The notes under the pieces were generated by a model that saw only the letters and a program-made list of their open reading frames with translations, was not told the origin of the DNA and did no database searches. Shown here piece by piece: positions 17,738 to 26,787 of a stretch of DNA of 64,000 bases. Numbering within the stretch: position 1 is the stretch's first letter; every line of letters begins with the position of its first letter. This DNA is from Desulfovibrio sp. An276. Lineage in GTDB: Bacteria; Desulfobacterota; Desulfovibrionia; Desulfovibrionales; Desulfovibrionaceae. Both the position numbers and the translations under genes were made by a program. Location of the stretch: contig NZ_NFJC01000015.1 of the NCBI RefSeq assembly GCF_002159665.1, forward strand, positions 1-64,000, in the 5' to 3' direction.

Positions 17738-19340
17738 TGTCAGCCCCCTCAAGCTCGATGGTCACCACAAGCAGGGTCTTGCTCGCGTCGTTGCTCTTGC
17801 CTGCATTAAGCAATCCAAGGCTTTCCGCAGCCTGTTCGGTGTCCTGCTCGAAGCCAGCCAGAACAAGCGTCTGGCCGCTCTTGAGCCTTGTTCTCTGGCT
17901 GAAGGACCTGGTGGAGACCTGGGGCAGCTGAACCAATATGGTGTCCCGCTCGATGGTGGTCATGTCCTCAAGAGAGGAGAGGGTGATGTTGTACTGCAAG
18001 AGCACGTGCCTGTCCGGCAGGATGTGCGGGATGATGGTCATGGCAAAGCCTGTGGTGACCTCGCCTGGGGTGATTTCGGAGGTCTGGCTGTACTCGGACG
18101 TGCTCATGGTCATGCCGGCAAGGTAGGCGTGGCGGCGCACAGCCTGCACGGGAAAGGGCTGGTTGTTGGTCACAAGGCCGGAGGCAGAGGTGAGCTGGGT
18201 CGCGTTGCCCCATTCCTTCATGGCCTCAAGCGCTGCAGAGGAGCCCTTGAGGCTCCCCTTCAAAACCGAGACCGAGGCAAGGGAAGAGGCGGTGGCAGCG
18301 GCAGTGCCTGCGCTGATTGCCACGTCCGGCGAGGAGAAGAGGGCCTGCAAATTTATGCCTGCGGATGAGGCATCGTTCACTTCAAGGGCCCACACCCGCA
18401 CGCACAGGGCTATCTGGCGGGAGAGGCGCTCGTTCACCTCGTCTATGTAGGCGCGCACAGCCTCAAGGCGGGCATAGGAGTCGCGCACCGTGATGGTGCC
18501 GGAGGCAGGATTTACCCTGGCAGTGCCTGCCTTGGAGAGCAGGCCGCGGACAGTTGTTTCCACGTCCTTCCACACGTCGAGGCGGGCCCTTGTGGTATTG
18601 GTCTGGGCAGTCTGGGTGGATGTGTCGCCGCCAGTGACTGTCGTGTTGATGCTGGAACCCGTGCCAAGGTTCGTTGTGCGCTGTTCGCGGCTCTTGTTTG
18701 AGACCTGGCTCTCCCAGCCGACCTCGCCAACAGGGGCTTCCACCACAAAGGTTCTGACCTGCATGGCAGAGAAGGTGATGCGGCTGCGCTTTTCCTCCCA
18801 GTCCCATCCGTAGCCCGACATGGAGGCTATGGTATCGAGAAGGCCCGCAAGACTGCCGGTGTAGCTTATGTCGAGGTAGCCGGAAGGCAATGGTGCAAGG
18901 CTTGCCAGGCTTGCGGCATCGTCCGGCAGTATGTCTTCAAAACCTGGCACGGTGGGCGAGGCTTGGGGCGATGCGGGAAGAGCTATGTCCTCCGGGCTTG
19001 CCACCTGGGCAGAGACCGGGGCAAGGCGCGAGAGGGAGGCAGCGATTTCAGCCAAGGTTCCCTTTTGCTTGAGGGTTACCCTGGTCTGCAAAAGGGCGCT
19101 GTCGCGCACATCGTGGGCCAGGCTCACCAGGCGTCCCTGAAGATAGGGGGCAGAGCTTTCGGTAAAGGTGCGGGCCCTTGCTCGTGCGTTCAGCTCGTCC
19201 CTGTGCGCTTCGATCTGCTCCCTTGAGGGCGCCTGCACGTCACGCGAGGCGCAGGCGAAAAGATTGGGCAGAATGGCAAGCAGGGCGAAGAGCAGAAGGG
19301 GAAGGGTACGGGAAAGGCGAAAAAGTGGCTTTTGTCTCAT
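17730..19340 (-). CDS. pilN: PilN outer-membrane secretin lipoprotein
   Basis: A 536-aa type IVb pilus secretin. The signal peptide ends in a lipobox (NLFAC, Cys at about residue 26). The N-domain region (about 190-330) is followed by the secretin beta-domain with the VPGFxx-like family segments near the C-terminus (TRLKSGQTLVLAGFEQD). A Ser/Thr/Gly-rich loop lies around 225-260. The start is the ATG of the ATGA overlap with pilL, giving a length close to R64 PilN (about 560). Confidence 0.9.
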   Translation of the reverse strand: MRQKPLFRLSRTLPLLLFALLAILPNLFACASRDVQAPSREQIEAHRDELNARARARTFTESSAPYLQGRLVSLAHDVRDSALLQTRVTLKQKGTLAEIAASLSRLAPVSAQVASPEDIALPASPQASPTVPGFEDILPDDAASLASLAPLPSGYLDISYTGSLAGLLDTIASMSGYGWDWEEKRSRITFSAMQVRTFVVEAPVGEVGWESQVSNKSREQRTTNLGTGSSINTTVTGGDTSTQTAQTNTTRARLDVWKDVETTVRGLLSKAGTARVNPASGTITVRDSYARLEAVRAYIDEVNERLSRQIALCVRVWALEVNDASSAGINLQALFSSPDVAISAGTAAATASSLASVSVLKGSLKGSSAALEAMKEWGNATQLTSASGLVTNNQPFPVQAVRRHAYLAGMTMSTSEYSQTSEITPGEVTTGFAMTIIPHILPDRHVLLQYNITLSSLEDMTTIERDTILVQLPQVSTRSFSQRTRLKSGQTLVLAGFEQDTEQAAESLGLLNAGKSNDASKTLLVVTIELEGADNV

Positions 19341-20647
19341 CAGCGATCCCCTATGTGCAGGACGTTGTTTCCGTGGAAGATGTGGGCCGTGTAGGGGGCA
19401 CCTGCCTCGTGCAGGCCCTCGAAAAGGGCGCGTACTGCCTCGGCAAAGCTCCCATTGAAGGTTGCGCCTGCTGCCATGTGCAAATCCGTGTCCGCCTGCC
19501 AGACCATGCGGTAGCCTGCCCTGGAAGCCCACGATCCTACCTGGGCCTTCAGGGAACCCGGAGCTATGGACCAAGTGGGTGCGGGGGCCGGGACAGAACT
19601 TGCGGTATGGGCTTTTGGCTTGTCCTGGCTTTGAGCCACGATTTTGGCCTTGCTCTGGGCCCTTGCGAGGGCCTGGGTTACGCTTTGGTCAGTTTTGGGC
19701 GCAGGTTTGGGGCTTAAGGCAGTCTGGGTCTTTGGCCTGGCATCGGCCCTGGTTTTGGCTTCTGGTTTGGCTAGGGGCTTGACAGGTGTATTGGTTGCAG
19801 TGGCTGTCGATTTGGCTGACTGTTTTGACACCGTTGGCTTTGTGAGCCAGATGAGGGTGCCCTTCCTGAGTACGGCCTTCTTGTCCTTGAGGTTGTTCCA
19901 GGCCATGAGCCTCGTTATCTTCGTGTCCAGCACTCGTGAGGCTTCCACAACACTCATGTCCCTTGCCAGGTAGACCCTGCCAGGACCTGCGTAGTGGGAG
20001 ACTATGAGGTCAGGCCGGTCATACGTATGGGCCTGAGCCTGGGAAGGCATGGGAGCGCTTGCGGAAGACTTGTTCGCAGGCTTTGGACTTGCGGGAGTCG
20101 GGGAAGAAACCGATGCGGGCATGGCTTTCGAGCTTGCGTCGGATACCTTGCGGCAGGTCAGTTTTTCGTAGAGCTCGTCGCTGTAGGGCTGCACAGTGAA
20201 GGTCTTCTCCTCCCAGTCCAGGATGATGAGGGTGTTGGTTTCCTGGGCAATGCGCTCCAAAGTCGCAAGCCAGGGTGTTTTGGCAACCCAGCTCACCCTT
20301 GTCATGGGAGCCTCGTGGGCGCCCAGGGCAAGCCAGCCTCTGGGGGTCAAAAGCGCAAGCGCGTGGGCAAGCGGAAGGTCCTCTCCAAGGGAGTGGAGTC
20401 TTGGGGCAGTTCCCTTCGGGCCCTTCAGGTGAATCAGATGACTCTGGGAAAGCCTGCTAACATTGGCGGGTGTTGCGGCTGCAGTAGCACTTTGGCCGGG
20501 CACAGGGCTTGCCAGGCGCTCCATGTAGGAGGCCTGGGCTTGCCCAGCGCAGAACAAAAGGACAGTTGCGACCAGGAGGAAAAGCAGGGCAGAGCCTTGC
20601 CATTTTTCCGGAATTTGCGGGCCTTTGGGCCACGGTACATGGTGCAT
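19340..20647 (-). CDS. pilL: PilL-like thin pilus protein with LysM-like and TcpQ-type domains
   Basis: A 435-aa exported protein with a signal-anchor at about residues 20-38. An N-terminal secretin-associated domain (about 60-170) is followed by a LysM-like peptidoglycan-binding part (YLARDMSVVEASRVLDTKITRLM region). Then comes a Lys/Ala/Pro-rich linker (about 280-360) and a C-terminal TcpQ/PilL domain (WASRAGYRMVWQADTDLHMA, NGSFAEAVRALFEGL, NNVLHIGD). It probably stabilises the secretin. ATG at 20647 follows AAGGAG. It overlaps pilN by 1 base. Confidence 0.85.
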   Translation of the reverse strand: MHHVPWPKGPQIPEKWQGSALLFLLVATVLLFCAGQAQASYMERLASPVPGQSATAAATPANVSRLSQSHLIHLKGPKGTAPRLHSLGEDLPLAHALALLTPRGWLALGAHEAPMTRVSWVAKTPWLATLERIAQETNTLIILDWEEKTFTVQPYSDELYEKLTCRKVSDASSKAMPASVSSPTPASPKPANKSSASAPMPSQAQAHTYDRPDLIVSHYAGPGRVYLARDMSVVEASRVLDTKITRLMAWNNLKDKKAVLRKGTLIWLTKPTVSKQSAKSTATATNTPVKPLAKPEAKTRADARPKTQTALSPKPAPKTDQSVTQALARAQSKAKIVAQSQDKPKAHTASSVPAPAPTWSIAPGSLKAQVGSWASRAGYRMVWQADTDLHMAAGATFNGSFAEAVRALFEGLHEAGAPYTAHIFHGNNVLHIGDR

Positions 20648-20657
20648 GTATGCTCCT

Positions 20658-20906
20658 TCAGGCACGCAGGTGACGACCGTGCGCGCGAAAGCTGTCGAAA
20701 AAGGAGGTCCTTGCAAGGCCAAGGGCAGAGGGAAGGCTCAGGCCCCAGCGCTCAAGGAGAAGGAAAAGGGCTATGATGAGCAGGGATATCCAGAACGTGG
20801 GCCAGCACATGTGCAGCATCCAAACGAAAAATCCGGAAAGAGCCCTGGCATCGAGAAAGGCTATGCGCACTGTGCGGGCGCTGTCCCGCCACAGGACCTG
20901 GTTCAT
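20658..20906 (-). CDS. icmT: IcmT-like (TraK) type IVB protein
   Basis: An 82-aa inner-membrane protein with the family start VLWRDSARTVRIAFLDARAL and a hydrophobic hairpin (about residues 28-55). Legionella IcmT is 86 aa and IncI TraK is similar. It sits right after dotB, the same order as traH-I-J-K in R64. GGAG precedes the start. Confidence 0.88.
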   Translation of the reverse strand: MNQVLWRDSARTVRIAFLDARALSGFFVWMLHMCWPTFWISLLIIALFLLLERWGLSLPSALGLARTSFFDSFRAHGRHLRA

Positions 20907-20971
20907 GTCTTGCGCACTCCTTGCAGTTGCACGTTTTCAAGGGGGTGGGTTTTTGTTGCAGGCAGGGCTCG

Positions 20972-22216
20972 TTAGCGGGGCATTTTGCCGCAGACCATGG
21001 CGAAGGTTTCCCTGCCAATCAGGCCCTCGTGAAGCTTGGCTGCTGCGTCCTCTTCCATGCTCTGCCCGTGCTCGCGCACCATGCGGTTCAAAGTTGGCAG
21101 AAGGTCCTGCAAAGGCAGGGTGCAGAGGCCTTTGCCAAGCTCCCTGTCAAGAACAAGGATCTCCCGCAAGGCCACCCGTCCGGGAGTGCCCGGTGCCATG
21201 GCCTTGGGCGCCCGGGGCACCAGGCGCTGGTGTATGAGCACGCGAACATTGGCACAGAGAACCGAGGCCACTCCTGCACGCTCGTCCTCGGGAAAGGCGT
21301 TGACCATGCGGGTGATGGTCTGGGGCACGTCCTGGGCGTGCACCGTGGTGTAGGCGGCTACACCCTGTTCCACTGTCGTAAGCAAGGCGCTGATGGTCTC
21401 CCTGTCGCGGCACTCGCCAACCATGGCTATCTCGCCCTTCCTGCGGGTCAGGGTGCGCACCCCGCTTGCCCAGTCCTCCACGTCAATGTGCACGGCAGAC
21501 TGGGTGATGGGTGCTGCGCGCTCCTCTATGGGCAGCTGCGAGAAGTCGAATTCTATGGGGTCCTCCAGGGTGAGAATCTGGCGCCCGGACTTGAGAGATG
21601 CCTCGTGCAGTATGGCTGCAAGCAGGGTGGACTTGCCCGAGCCCATGACGCCAGAGACAACCACAAGGCCAGCCTCTGGAAAGAGCGCTTCCTTCTGGGC
21701 AGAGGTCAGGCCCTCCATGTCGTCGAGCCTTGGAATGCTTCCCGGCAGGACTCGCATGACAACGTAGAGGCCCTTGTTGGAGCTTGTGGCGTTCACGCGA
21801 AAGCGCTGGCGAAGCACCCTTTGTCCGGGAATGAGCACTGTTGCGGCGTAGTCTATGCTGTGCCCTGTCTTCACAAGGCCCGCCCGGTTGGACTGGCCGG
21901 AGGTTGTGTTCACGATTGCCTGGATCTCCGCGTCATTGAGAGGTGTGTCCGTGACAGGAAACCACACGCCGTCCCGTTGCAGCCAGACAGGGTCCCCGGG
22001 GCAGAAGACTATGTCCGAGGCACGCATCTCGACACACCACAAAAGCAGTCTTTCGAGCTGCTCCTGGCCTATCTCGTGAACCAGGGTCTCCGGAAAGCGC
22101 AGGGATTTTGGGAAATTTCCGGGCCTTGTGAGGCCTTGAGAGCCCCGGGAGTCCATGGAGCCCTGGGAGCTTTCCACAAGGCAGAGGCTTCCGTTTCTTG
22201 CAGGCACAAGGGTCAT
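20972..22216 (-). CDS. dotB: DotB-like (TraJ) secretion ATPase
   Basis: A 414-aa hexameric AAA+ ATPase of the PilT/VirB11 superfamily that cycles on and off the type IVB machine. Walker A is GVMGSGKSTLL (about residues 190-200), the Asp box region ILTLEDPIEF, Walker B-like IAMVGECRD, and the His-box YTTVHAQD. It is distinct from pilQ in the same operon, so pilus assembly and secretion have separate motors. GGGAGG precedes ATG. Confidence 0.92.
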   Translation of the reverse strand: MTLVPARNGSLCLVESSQGSMDSRGSQGLTRPGNFPKSLRFPETLVHEIGQEQLERLLLWCVEMRASDIVFCPGDPVWLQRDGVWFPVTDTPLNDAEIQAIVNTTSGQSNRAGLVKTGHSIDYAATVLIPGQRVLRQRFRVNATSSNKGLYVVMRVLPGSIPRLDDMEGLTSAQKEALFPEAGLVVVSGVMGSGKSTLLAAILHEASLKSGRQILTLEDPIEFDFSQLPIEERAAPITQSAVHIDVEDWASGVRTLTRRKGEIAMVGECRDRETISALLTTVEQGVAAYTTVHAQDVPQTITRMVNAFPEDERAGVASVLCANVRVLIHQRLVPRAPKAMAPGTPGRVALREILVLDRELGKGLCTLPLQDLLPTLNRMVREHGQSMEEDAAAKLHEGLIGRETFAMVCGKMPR

Positions 22217-22227
22217 GTTTTCCTCCC

Positions 22228-23265
22228 TTAGGGCAGTGCCCTGTTGTCCAGCCAGGCCTTTTGGGGAAGAAAGCCTGCCGGAACGGTGATGCGAAAGACT
22301 GTCTCGTTTATGGCAAGGGTGCGCTTGCCCACTTTAAGCCCAAGCTTTCCCTCGGAGAGGCGCGGCATGCTCACCATGCCCCTTTGCGCAAGCAGGTGAA
22401 AGCGCAGCATGCCCCGGTAGTCCGCCACAAGGCGGGCCATGTTGAGCTCGAAAAGCTGCCTTGCCTGCTCAAGTCCCTCTTTCCAGCCAAGGTCTACGCC
22501 CTCCTTCCAGATGTCCTCCTCGTGCCCGTTTTCTGGCAGATACCCCTGGTGAGGCTCCAGTGCCGCAAAGTCCGTCACAAGGTAGTCTCGCCAGGTAGGT
22601 GCCCGGCTCACGATGCGGGCAGGGCTCTCTATGCGGTAGGTGGCCTCGACGCTTTGGGCATTGTCGCCAGATTTCAGGCTCGTGGCAGGTCCCATCCAGC
22701 GTATGACTGGCGGAAGCACCCGGCCCTCAAGCAAAAGCTGGCGGAAGTTGAAAATGCGGTCAAAGATGAGGGCCCTTTTTTCGCAAGTCTCGCGCAAGAG
22801 GCCATAGCCATGACGCACGGCCTTTTGAAAGGCCATGGTTCCGGCTGCCTGCTTCAGAGCCTTGTCACGTATGTCCCGTGCCCGTTCCCTGGCCTCTGCC
22901 TTTCTGTCACCTGCCCTGCGGCTCTTCAAATTCTCAAGAAGGCGTTCACCCTCACTGTCCTTAAGGGCGCTGGCGCCTTGCGGGGCTTGCCCTGTCGCAT
23001 TGCCAGGTCCTCCGAAGACGAGGGGTGCGTTTGGCATTGTCCCAAAGCCCGCGTAGGGCCTGTCGCTTCCGTAGAGGGGGTAGCCTGGTGCCACAAAGTC
23101 CTCCACATCGGACGCAAGGCTGGGTACAGGGAGAGTCTGGCCCTCAGCTCGGGCGCAGGAGATGAAAGGCGCTGCGAAAAGCCCAACCAAAAGAAGCATC
23201 AAGAGCGCCAAAAGGCAGGGGAACAGGGGCACAGTGCAAGACCTGCGACATGATACGTTTCTCAT
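22228..23265 (-). CDS. dotC: DotC-like (TraI) core complex protein
   Basis: A 345-aa exported protein (signal peptide about residues 1-40 with a Cys, SCARAEG, near its end, possibly a lipobox). It has the DotC-type C-terminal half: EDIWKEGVDLGWKEGLEQA, FELNMARLVADYRGMLRFH and a final NETVFRITVPAGF. DotC and DotD place DotH in the outer membrane. GGAG precedes ATG. It is 48 bp from dotD. Confidence 0.88.
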   Translation of the reverse strand: MRNVSCRRSCTVPLFPCLLALLMLLLVGLFAAPFISCARAEGQTLPVPSLASDVEDFVAPGYPLYGSDRPYAGFGTMPNAPLVFGGPGNATGQAPQGASALKDSEGERLLENLKSRRAGDRKAEARERARDIRDKALKQAAGTMAFQKAVRHGYGLLRETCEKRALIFDRIFNFRQLLLEGRVLPPVIRWMGPATSLKSGDNAQSVEATYRIESPARIVSRAPTWRDYLVTDFAALEPHQGYLPENGHEEDIWKEGVDLGWKEGLEQARQLFELNMARLVADYRGMLRFHLLAQRGMVSMPRLSEGKLGLKVGKRTLAINETVFRITVPAGFLPQKAWLDNRALP

Positions 23266-23313
23266 GCGCTGCTCCTTTCTTGTGATGTTGCTGGGGGTAA
23301 TTCCGTGGTATTG

Positions 23314-23949
23314 CTACGGCGTTGCCTGTCTTGGCCTTGTCCGGATCTCGTCCTGTGTAAGCCAGACAAGCTCTATGACCTTTTTGTCCTCAAGGACGCG
23401 CACTTCCTCGCCTGCTGATGTCTGCAGCCCAATAAGGCGCAGGATCTGCAGGACTTCCGTGTCTTTTGCGCGCACGTGAACAAGGATTGGTGCCGTGCGT
23501 TGTTTGCCTTTTTCCACCAGACGATATCCTATGCGCGCACAGATCTTTTCGAGAGCACCTGCAAGCGGGCCCTCGTAGGTCAGATCCATGTGCGTGTGCA
23601 ATGGCCCGGTGCGTAGTGACCCGGTTGAAGATTGTGCGGCATAGTTCTGGTAGGAGCCTGTGAGACGCGCAAGGTCCGCCATGATGGCGTTTGCGGAATC
23701 GTTCAGGGAGCGCTCCACAAGATCCTGTCCGCTTGTCCTGTTGCTTTCCCTTGCCACGCACCCGCCAAGGGCCATGACCACGAGAAGCAGGAGGAGAAGG
23801 GCGAGGGCAAAGGGGCCTGTGTCGTTGTGTTGTCTATGTGATGTGTTGGGTGATGTTGGGTCCGGAAAATCCGGGAGGGAAGATATGGTTCTCTGCTTCA
23901 ACTCTCTGAAAACGTTGCCTGTTCGTTGACGCCCCGTGCCCTTTCCCAT
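23314..23949 (-). CDS. dotD: DotD-like (TraH) outer-membrane lipoprotein
   Basis: A 211-aa lipoprotein. The hydrophobic stretch ALALLLLLLVVMALGGC holds the lipobox (Cys at about residue 64). The C-terminal secretin N0-like fold follows (DLTYEGPLAGALEKICARIGYRL, then TEVLQILRLIGLQTSA), typical of DotD. The annotated start gives a long N-terminus (about 47 residues) before the hydrophobic core, so the true start may be an internal TTG or GTG; no clear ribosome binding site settles it. It is the first gene of the long operon. Confidence 0.85.
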   Translation of the reverse strand: MGKGTGRQRTGNVFRELKQRTISSLPDFPDPTSPNTSHRQHNDTGPFALALLLLLLVVMALGGCVARESNRTSGQDLVERSLNDSANAIMADLARLTGSYQNYAAQSSTGSLRTGPLHTHMDLTYEGPLAGALEKICARIGYRLVEKGKQRTAPILVHVRAKDTEVLQILRLIGLQTSAGEEVRVLEDKKVIELVWLTQDEIRTRPRQATP

Positions 23950-23983
23950 GAAACGGGCTCATCCGGGAAGCGTCGGATGGACT

Positions 23984-24013
23984 CCTTTTATGACAGAAAT
24001 AAAAACATGTCAA
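23984..24013 (-). promoter_or_regulatory. Candidate sigma70 promoter of the dot/pil operon
   Basis: On the minus strand TTGACA (24013-24008) is followed after 17 bases by TAAAAG, or after 16 by CATAAA. The -35 is perfect and the -10 has 4 of 6 matches. It lies about 35 bp upstream of dotD. Confidence 0.6.
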
Positions 24014-24528
24014 CAAGAAAAATTTCAAGGACTCATAAAAAATGTTATGCCGCAAATAAAACAGAGCATGCTACAAATCCTGTGCCCGGAATCTGGTTTG
24101 GCCTGTGGTTGGGCACTACAGGGAAGTCTCGGGTGGTCTGCAGTACTGTCCGGGTTGTGCGGAGCGCATAAGGCTAGGACTGTCAGGGGAAGCTGGCAAG
24201 GAGGCTCACCCCATGCAAAAAAAGTTCGACAAGGATGGATGTCCGGCGTAGCATGATTAAGAAAGGGGGCCACGGGAAAGACCGAGGGATGGCAGAGGGC
24301 GATTTTCTCTGCCGTGTCCTCGCTTGTGACAATGCCGAAAGCATCCATGTCCGAGCCTGTGTCGGCAAGGGTAGGAATGGTTGTGACAGGCAATGCTACT
24401 CATGAGTCTTGAGAGTTGCCTATCCTCACCCTGCACCGGAACCCGGAATCTACTGGCAGGCGTCCCCCTGGGAAAAGTCGTGCGAAGGATGTTGAAAAAA
24501 ATTTTTCTGGCATTTCAGAAAACAGGTG
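24014..24528. other. Intergenic region between dotD and the next gene
   Basis: No gene is supported. A 12-codon frame at 24213 has an AAGGAGG site but ends at once. Possible short frames on the minus strand lack start signals. Composition drops toward AT near 24490-24560, where a plus-strand promoter lies. Confidence 0.45.
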
Positions 24529-24557
24529 TTGACAATAAATGGTGACATGCTTATAAG
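24529..24557 (+). promoter_or_regulatory. Strong sigma70-type promoter
   Basis: TTGACA (24529-24534), a 17-base spacer and TATAAG (24552-24557). It would drive the gene at 24723 with a leader of about 160 bases. Confidence 0.7.
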
Positions 24558-24722
24558 TGAATCACGGACTGCAGGGAGGACCTTTCCCCGAATGCGGGGG
24601 CCTGCGGCAACGGTGCCACAAGATGCAGAATTGAAGCCAGTTGATGATCATATTGCTGGCCAGATTGGCTCCTGGTGCCGTCAACGAGAAACGGGCAACA
24701 GTACAGGAACATACAGGTGACA

Positions 24723-25322
24723 ATGGACATACCCTGGGGTGCCCAGGCGGTTTCCCTGCCAACAGGAACGGAGCTTGAACCCCACGAATCGGAATGGATA
24801 GACAAGATCAACACTCTGGGCATCACGGCGGACATAGACTTGTGTCTTGATCTGCTCGATTCCTGCCCCCTTTCCCTGACAAGAAGAAAATTGTGCGGAG
24901 TTTTTGCAGGCGTGCTCCTTGGCAGGGTGCTTGCCATGAGTTGCGAAGAAAGGGCAGGGCGCAAGGAACAACTGAAAAGGCTCTATGCACTTTCCTCCTT
25001 CTGGACCATTACAGATCCCGAGGCCTTCTGCCTCTTCGTTGAAACAGTGGGCCCGGAAGTGCTCTACGTCGCAATCAGGCTCTGGCCCGATGACCATCAG
25101 GACAGCAGGCTTTTTTGTGCCGCAGTGCTCTGGGGCCTGCACCTCGAACATGCGAAGGGTACGGAATTTCTGAAAGGAAATGGCGCTCTGGAGTCCTTGC
25201 GCACTATCGTAACCCAGGCAATCTATCCGGGAGATGAGCCGAGAGAGGACCAGGGAGAGGAGCAGGATGAACGCGCCGAAGGAAAAGTACAAGAAAACAC
25301 TGCGTGCGCGCTACTTGCGTGA
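24723..25322 (+). CDS. Unknown 199-aa protein at the island edge
   Basis: A GC-rich gene with no recognised family. The product is helix-rich with several Cys and Leu residues (residues about 40-165) and ends in a very acidic Glu/Asp/Gln-rich tail (about 170-195). No signal peptide is seen, though a hydrophobic segment GVFAGVLLGRVLA lies at about 60-72. ATG at 24723 is chosen; a GTG at 24675 is possible. It stands between the conjugation operon and the phage integrase, and its 3' end is 55 bp from the integrase stop, so it marks the left edge of the inserted element. Confidence 0.7.
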   Translation: MDIPWGAQAVSLPTGTELEPHESEWIDKINTLGITADIDLCLDLLDSCPLSLTRRKLCGVFAGVLLGRVLAMSCEERAGRKEQLKRLYALSSFWTITDPEAFCLFVETVGPEVLYVAIRLWPDDHQDSRLFCAAVLWGLHLEHAKGTEFLKGNGALESLRTIVTQAIYPGDEPREDQGEEQDERAEGKVQENTACALLA

Positions 25323-25377
25323 GATGCGTATCCTGCTTTTGAAAGGCAAGGCTGTGCGTAACAAAAAACACGCAATA

Positions 25378-26523
25378 TCAATTAGTTGTGCTATTCCTCT
25401 TGCTGGCTGATCCCGTGTCCATACAAGCATTGTCCATACAGCGAAGAGCGTTTTTAGCCATTTTTTCCATTACATTAGCCTTATCTTTCAACTCCACATG
25501 CTGATAAGTGCGCAATATCATGGTTGCGTCAACATGACCCATAATCTTGGCTAGAGTTCCTACATCAAGTCCTTTCCTGAGTCCATTCGTAGCAAAGGCG
25601 TGCCGCAAATCATATGGACGCAACTCCCGATCAATACCGGCTTTCACCAGCGTACTCTTCCAGGATCTCTGTAACCGCATAATTTTCCGCCCATAGTAAT
25701 TAACAACGGTAATACACTCCTTATAAACTGAATCCCTATGTTTCCAATCTATAAAAATGTCCCTGAATGCTTCTGGGATTGGAATGGCACGCACAGGTTC
25801 ACGGTGATTTTTCTTCGCCGCCCGTAAGTTAATAACCCAAGTATCCATATCAATATCAGACCATTCAAGAGACAGCATTTCGCATGGGCCAACTCTCATT
25901 CCAAAATACGCGCCCAGAATAATCACTCGCTGTACATGGTGTGGTGCGACACTGTACAGCTTTTCCAGCTCGTCTTCTGTAGGGGGTATGAATTCCTTGG
26001 AAGAACAAGCTGGTATGTCTATGTTATCTGGAATACTGTCAATATAGCCCATATTAACAGCATGCCGAAGAATACTTCGAACAGTCGTTATTCGTCTCTG
26101 TACGGTCTGTGGCTTATTACCCAAGCGTATCTTTTCCAGATAATAGTTACTGAATGTCTGCCTTGTTATTGTGCGAACATCCATGTGCAAGAACTTTTTT
26201 ACCGAGTATCGTTCATCTGACAACAGGGCGTAGCCCCGCCATTCCTCAAAAGTCTTGACCACATTCTTGAACAGATACCTGTCAGGGTCAAGGGCAGGCT
26301 TCGATTCGGGCTCGGGCTTCGGCTTGGGCTTTGGTTTGGGTACTGGTGTTCTTTTTGCATCCTCCTCTATGATTTTCTCACGCTCAAATTCGAGCATGTA
26401 TTTGACGCGACGATCCTCCTTCTCCGCGTCTTTTTGTGTCTCGAAAAACCGGCTGCGCTGCTTGCCGGTAACAGGATCGCGATAGTATACCTCATAACCA
26501 TCGCGCTTCTTACGAACAGCCAT
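25378..26523 (-). CDS. int: Tyrosine-type site-specific integrase
   Basis: A 381-aa phage integrase. The N-terminal Arm-binding region (KKRDGYEVYYRDPVTGKQR) is followed by a Pro/Lys/Glu-rich linker with repeated KPKPKPEPE-like residues (about 70-90), a SAM-like core-binding domain (about 100-190) and the catalytic domain. Visible active-site residues are Arg in GMRVGPCEML, the box RPYDLRHAF (Tyr where His is usual, then Arg and His), GH in IMGHVDA, and Tyr in ILRTYQHV. ATG at 26523 follows AAAAGGAG. The 3' end points to the host boundary, so attL is expected within about 25.32-25.38 kb. Confidence 0.93.
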   Translation of the reverse strand: MAVRKKRDGYEVYYRDPVTGKQRSRFFETQKDAEKEDRRVKYMLEFEREKIIEEDAKRTPVPKPKPKPKPEPESKPALDPDRYLFKNVVKTFEEWRGYALLSDERYSVKKFLHMDVRTITRQTFSNYYLEKIRLGNKPQTVQRRITTVRSILRHAVNMGYIDSIPDNIDIPACSSKEFIPPTEDELEKLYSVAPHHVQRVIILGAYFGMRVGPCEMLSLEWSDIDMDTWVINLRAAKKNHREPVRAIPIPEAFRDIFIDWKHRDSVYKECITVVNYYGRKIMRLQRSWKSTLVKAGIDRELRPYDLRHAFATNGLRKGLDVGTLAKIMGHVDATMILRTYQHVELKDKANVMEKMAKNALRCMDNACMDTGSASKRNSTTN

Positions 26524-26725
26524 GGTCAGCTCCTTTTGGGGTCCGACCGAGAAGTCCGCAGACAAGTGCACGCATAACATCTTCGCGCACCCAACGCAAA
26601 CCGTTACCCCTACCTCTACCAAAATCAACAGGAACAACGTCATTCTGACGCATAACAGCAGCAAACTTGCTCGCTGGTATACCTGTCAGTTCTATTGCCT
26701 CTTTTGTAGTTATCAATACTGGCAT
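26510..26725 (-). CDS. Small helix-turn-helix protein, probable excisionase
   Basis: A 71-aa protein with an AlpA/Xis-like winged helix (TTKEAIELTGIPASKFAAVM, then GLRWVREDV). It overlaps the integrase start by 14 bp, the usual place for an excisionase or integrase regulator. GGAGG precedes ATG. The C-terminus is Gly/Asp-rich and runs into the integrase gene. Confidence 0.75.
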   Translation of the reverse strand: MPVLITTKEAIELTGIPASKFAAVMRQNDVVPVDFGRGRGNGLRWVREDVMRALVCGLLGRTPKGADHGCS

Positions 26726-26787
26726 GTTTACCTCCATACACAGGGTAGTCCATACCAGCCTGATGAAATTTCGTGTAGCGTGTGTTC

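Noticed and set aside
24025-24393. 122-codon minus-strand frame in the gap after dotD
   Set aside because: No ribosome binding site, and it covers the promoter region of the operon.
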